Position numbers and translations under genes: made by a program | Source: Plasmopara viticola | Taxonomy: Eukaryota > Oomycota > Peronosporomycetes > Peronosporales > Peronosporaceae | DNA: 64,000 bases | Assembly: GCA_001695595.3 (NCBI GenBank) | Contig: MBPM02000040.1 | Coordinates: 620,001-684,000 of the forward strand | Direction of reading: 5' to 3' | Part shown: positions 62,301 to 64,000 of the stretch, piece by piece | How the letters are laid out: every line of letters starts with the position of its first letter | Position numbering within the stretch: the first letter of the stretch is position 1 | Notes under the pieces: model-generated | Databases searched by the model: none | Seen by the model: only the letters and a program-made list of their open reading frames with translations | Told to the model about the DNA's origin: nothing

Positions 62301-64000
62301 ACGCATCGAACACCGCTCCGCTTGAAGCGCCGATTCGTCCTACGGCCTCAGATACGTCAGATCTAGCTTACAAGACAAGCAGACACGCGTTCCGAGCGCA
62401 ACCTCTCGATTACCGCTCCATTTGAAGCTCCGATTCGTCCTTCTGCATTGGATACGTCAAATCTAGCTTCCAGCACAAGCAGACCCGCGTTCCAAGCGCA
62501 ACTAAAAGAATACTGCTCCATTTGAAGCGCCGATTTGTCCTACGGCCTCAGATACGTCAAATCTAGCTTCCTGGACAAGCAGAGACGCGTTCTTAGCGTA
62601 ACTAAGCGAAAACTGCTCCATTTGAAGCGCCAATTCGTCTTACGGCATCAGATACGGCAAATCTAGCTTCCTGGACAAGCAGACACGCGTTCCAAGTGCA
62701 ACTTAGCGTTTTCTGCTCCATTTGAAGCGCCAATTAATCCTACGGCCTCGGGTACGTCATATCTAGCTTCCTGGACAAGCAGACACGCGTTCCAAACGCA
62801 ACTAAGCGAATTCTGCTCCATTTGAAGCGCCGATTTTCCCTACGGCCTCAGATACGTCAAATCTAGCTTCCTGGACGAGCAGAGACGCGTTCTTAGCGTA
62901 ACTTAGCGAAAACCGCTCCATTTGAAGCGCCAATTCGTCTTACGGCATCAGATACGGCAAATCTAGCTTCCTGGACAAGCAGACACGCGTTCCAAGTGCA
63001 ACTTAGCGTTTTCTGCTCCATTTGAAGCGCCAATTCATCCTACGGCCTCGGATACGTCATATCTAGCTTCCTGGACAAGCAGACACGCGTTCCAAACGCA
63101 ACTAAGCGAATTCTGCTCCATTTGAAGCGCCGATTTGCCCTACGGCATCAGATACGTCAAATCTAGCTTTTTGGACAAGTGGACACGCGTTCCAAACGCA
63201 ACTAAGCGAATTCTGCTCCATTTGAAGCGCCGATTTGCCCTACGGCCTTAGATACGTCGAATCTAGCTTCCTGGACAAGCAGACACGCATTCCAAGCGTA
63301 ACGCATCGAACACCGCTCCGTTTGAAGCGCCGATTCGTCCTACGGCCTCAGATACGTCAGATCTAGCTTCCTAGACAAGCAGACACGCGTTCCGAGCGCA
63401 ACCTCGCGATTACCGCTCCATTTGAAGCTCCGATTCGTCCTACTGCATTGGATACGTCAAATCTAGCTTCCAGCACAAGCAGACCCGCGTTCCAAGCGCA
63501 ACTAAGAGAATACTGCTCCATTTGAAGCGCCGATTTGTCCTACGGCCTCAGATACGTCAAATCTAGCTTCCTGGACAAGCCGAGACGCGTTCTTAGCGTA
63601 ACTTAGTGAAAACTGCTCCATTTAGAGCGCCAATTCGTCTTACGGCATCAGATACGGCAAATCTAGCTTCCTGGACAAGCCGACACGCGTTCCAAGTGCA
63701 ACTTAGCGTTTTCTGCTCCATATGAAGAGCCAATTCATCCTACGGCCTCGGATACGTCATATCTAGCTTCCTGGACAAGCAGACACGCGTTCCAAACGCA
63801 ACTAAGCAAATTCTGCTCCATTTAAAACGCCAATTTGCCTACGGCCTTAGATACGTCAAATCTAGCTTCCTGGACAAGCAGACACGCATTCCAAGCGTAA
63901 CGCATCGAACACCGCTCCGTTTGAAGCGCCGATTCGTCCTACGGCCTCAGATACGTCAGATCTAGCTTCCTAGACAAGCAGACACGCGTTCCGAGCGCAA
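53334..64000 (+). repeat. Satellite family 3: 100-bp monomers in 300/600/1,200-bp higher-order repeats
   Basis: The anchor GCTCCATTTGAAGCGCC recurs every 100 bp through to the window end. Six monomer types can be told apart, for example by GATTTGCCCTACGGC, GATTCGTCCTACGGC, GATTCGTCCTACTGCATTGG, the GCAGAGACGCGTTCTTAGCG type, CAATTCGTCTTACGGCATC, and CAATTCATCCTACGGCCTCGG. In order they make a 600-bp unit. Alternate 600-bp units share private changes (e.g. CGGCCAATCAAGC at 53,791 and 54,991), so the true period at the left is 1,200 bp. Further right, the last three types repeat as a 300-bp block inserted one to three times per unit. Most monomers carry ACGCGT and CTAGCTTCC. Chance ORFs repeat with the units and are not genes. 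The array continues past 64,000. Confidence 0.96.

Noticed and set aside
53334..64000. CRISPR-like regular spacing
   Set aside because: The 100-bp repeats are contiguous with no unique spacers, and the genome is eukaryotic. This is a satellite.

Overview
The window is eukaryotic nuclear DNA, most likely from an oomycete with a flagellate stage. Evidence: closely packed protein genes with short introns (about 55-85 bp), a CEP164 homologue (a basal-body distal-appendage protein kept by ciliated lineages), mitochondrial metabolic genes, and a non-LTR retrotransposon whose first ORF resembles the ORF1 proteins I know from Phytophthora-type genomes. The oomycete call is inference; 'eukaryote with short introns' is seen directly.

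Layout. 1-2,570: no gene recognised. 2,571-11,680 is a gene island: a TPR plus PH-domain protein (+), a long CEP164-like coiled-coil protein with an N-terminal WW domain (+, only 80 bp downstream), then convergently a cobalamin adenosyltransferase (MMAB, -). 12,030-21,840 is a decayed ~475-bp tandem repeat (family 1) whose orientation flips near 13,345; decayed reverse-oriented relatives seem to continue to ~23,600. 23,600-28,200 holds little that is recognisable. 28,197-32,029 is a second gene island on the minus strand: a Gln-rich protein of unknown function and a six-exon NDUFAF5 (complex I assembly methyltransferase-fold protein). 32,030-38,390 is gene-poor with remnants.

From ~38,390 to the end the window is satellite. 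A 590-bp repeat (family 2, itself six diverged ~98-bp subunits) fills 38,390-45,665 and resumes at 52,391-53,333. It is interrupted by a 6.7-kb LINE (45,666-52,390, decayed ORF1 and ORF2) and by two tRNA-headed SINE copies (44,174-44,469). 53,334-64,000 is a 100-bp satellite (family 3) in nested higher-order repeats of 300, 600 and 1,200 bp, running off the right edge.

The most striking point is that the LINE and both SINE insertions sit at the same position of the 590-bp satellite unit, each flanked by a copy of the same 15-bp target (CTGTAAAGGATAGTT). This suggests a sequence-specific, satellite-targeted LINE whose machinery is shared by a SINE. The protein genes show no common pathway, except that MMAB and NDUFAF5 both act in mitochondria.
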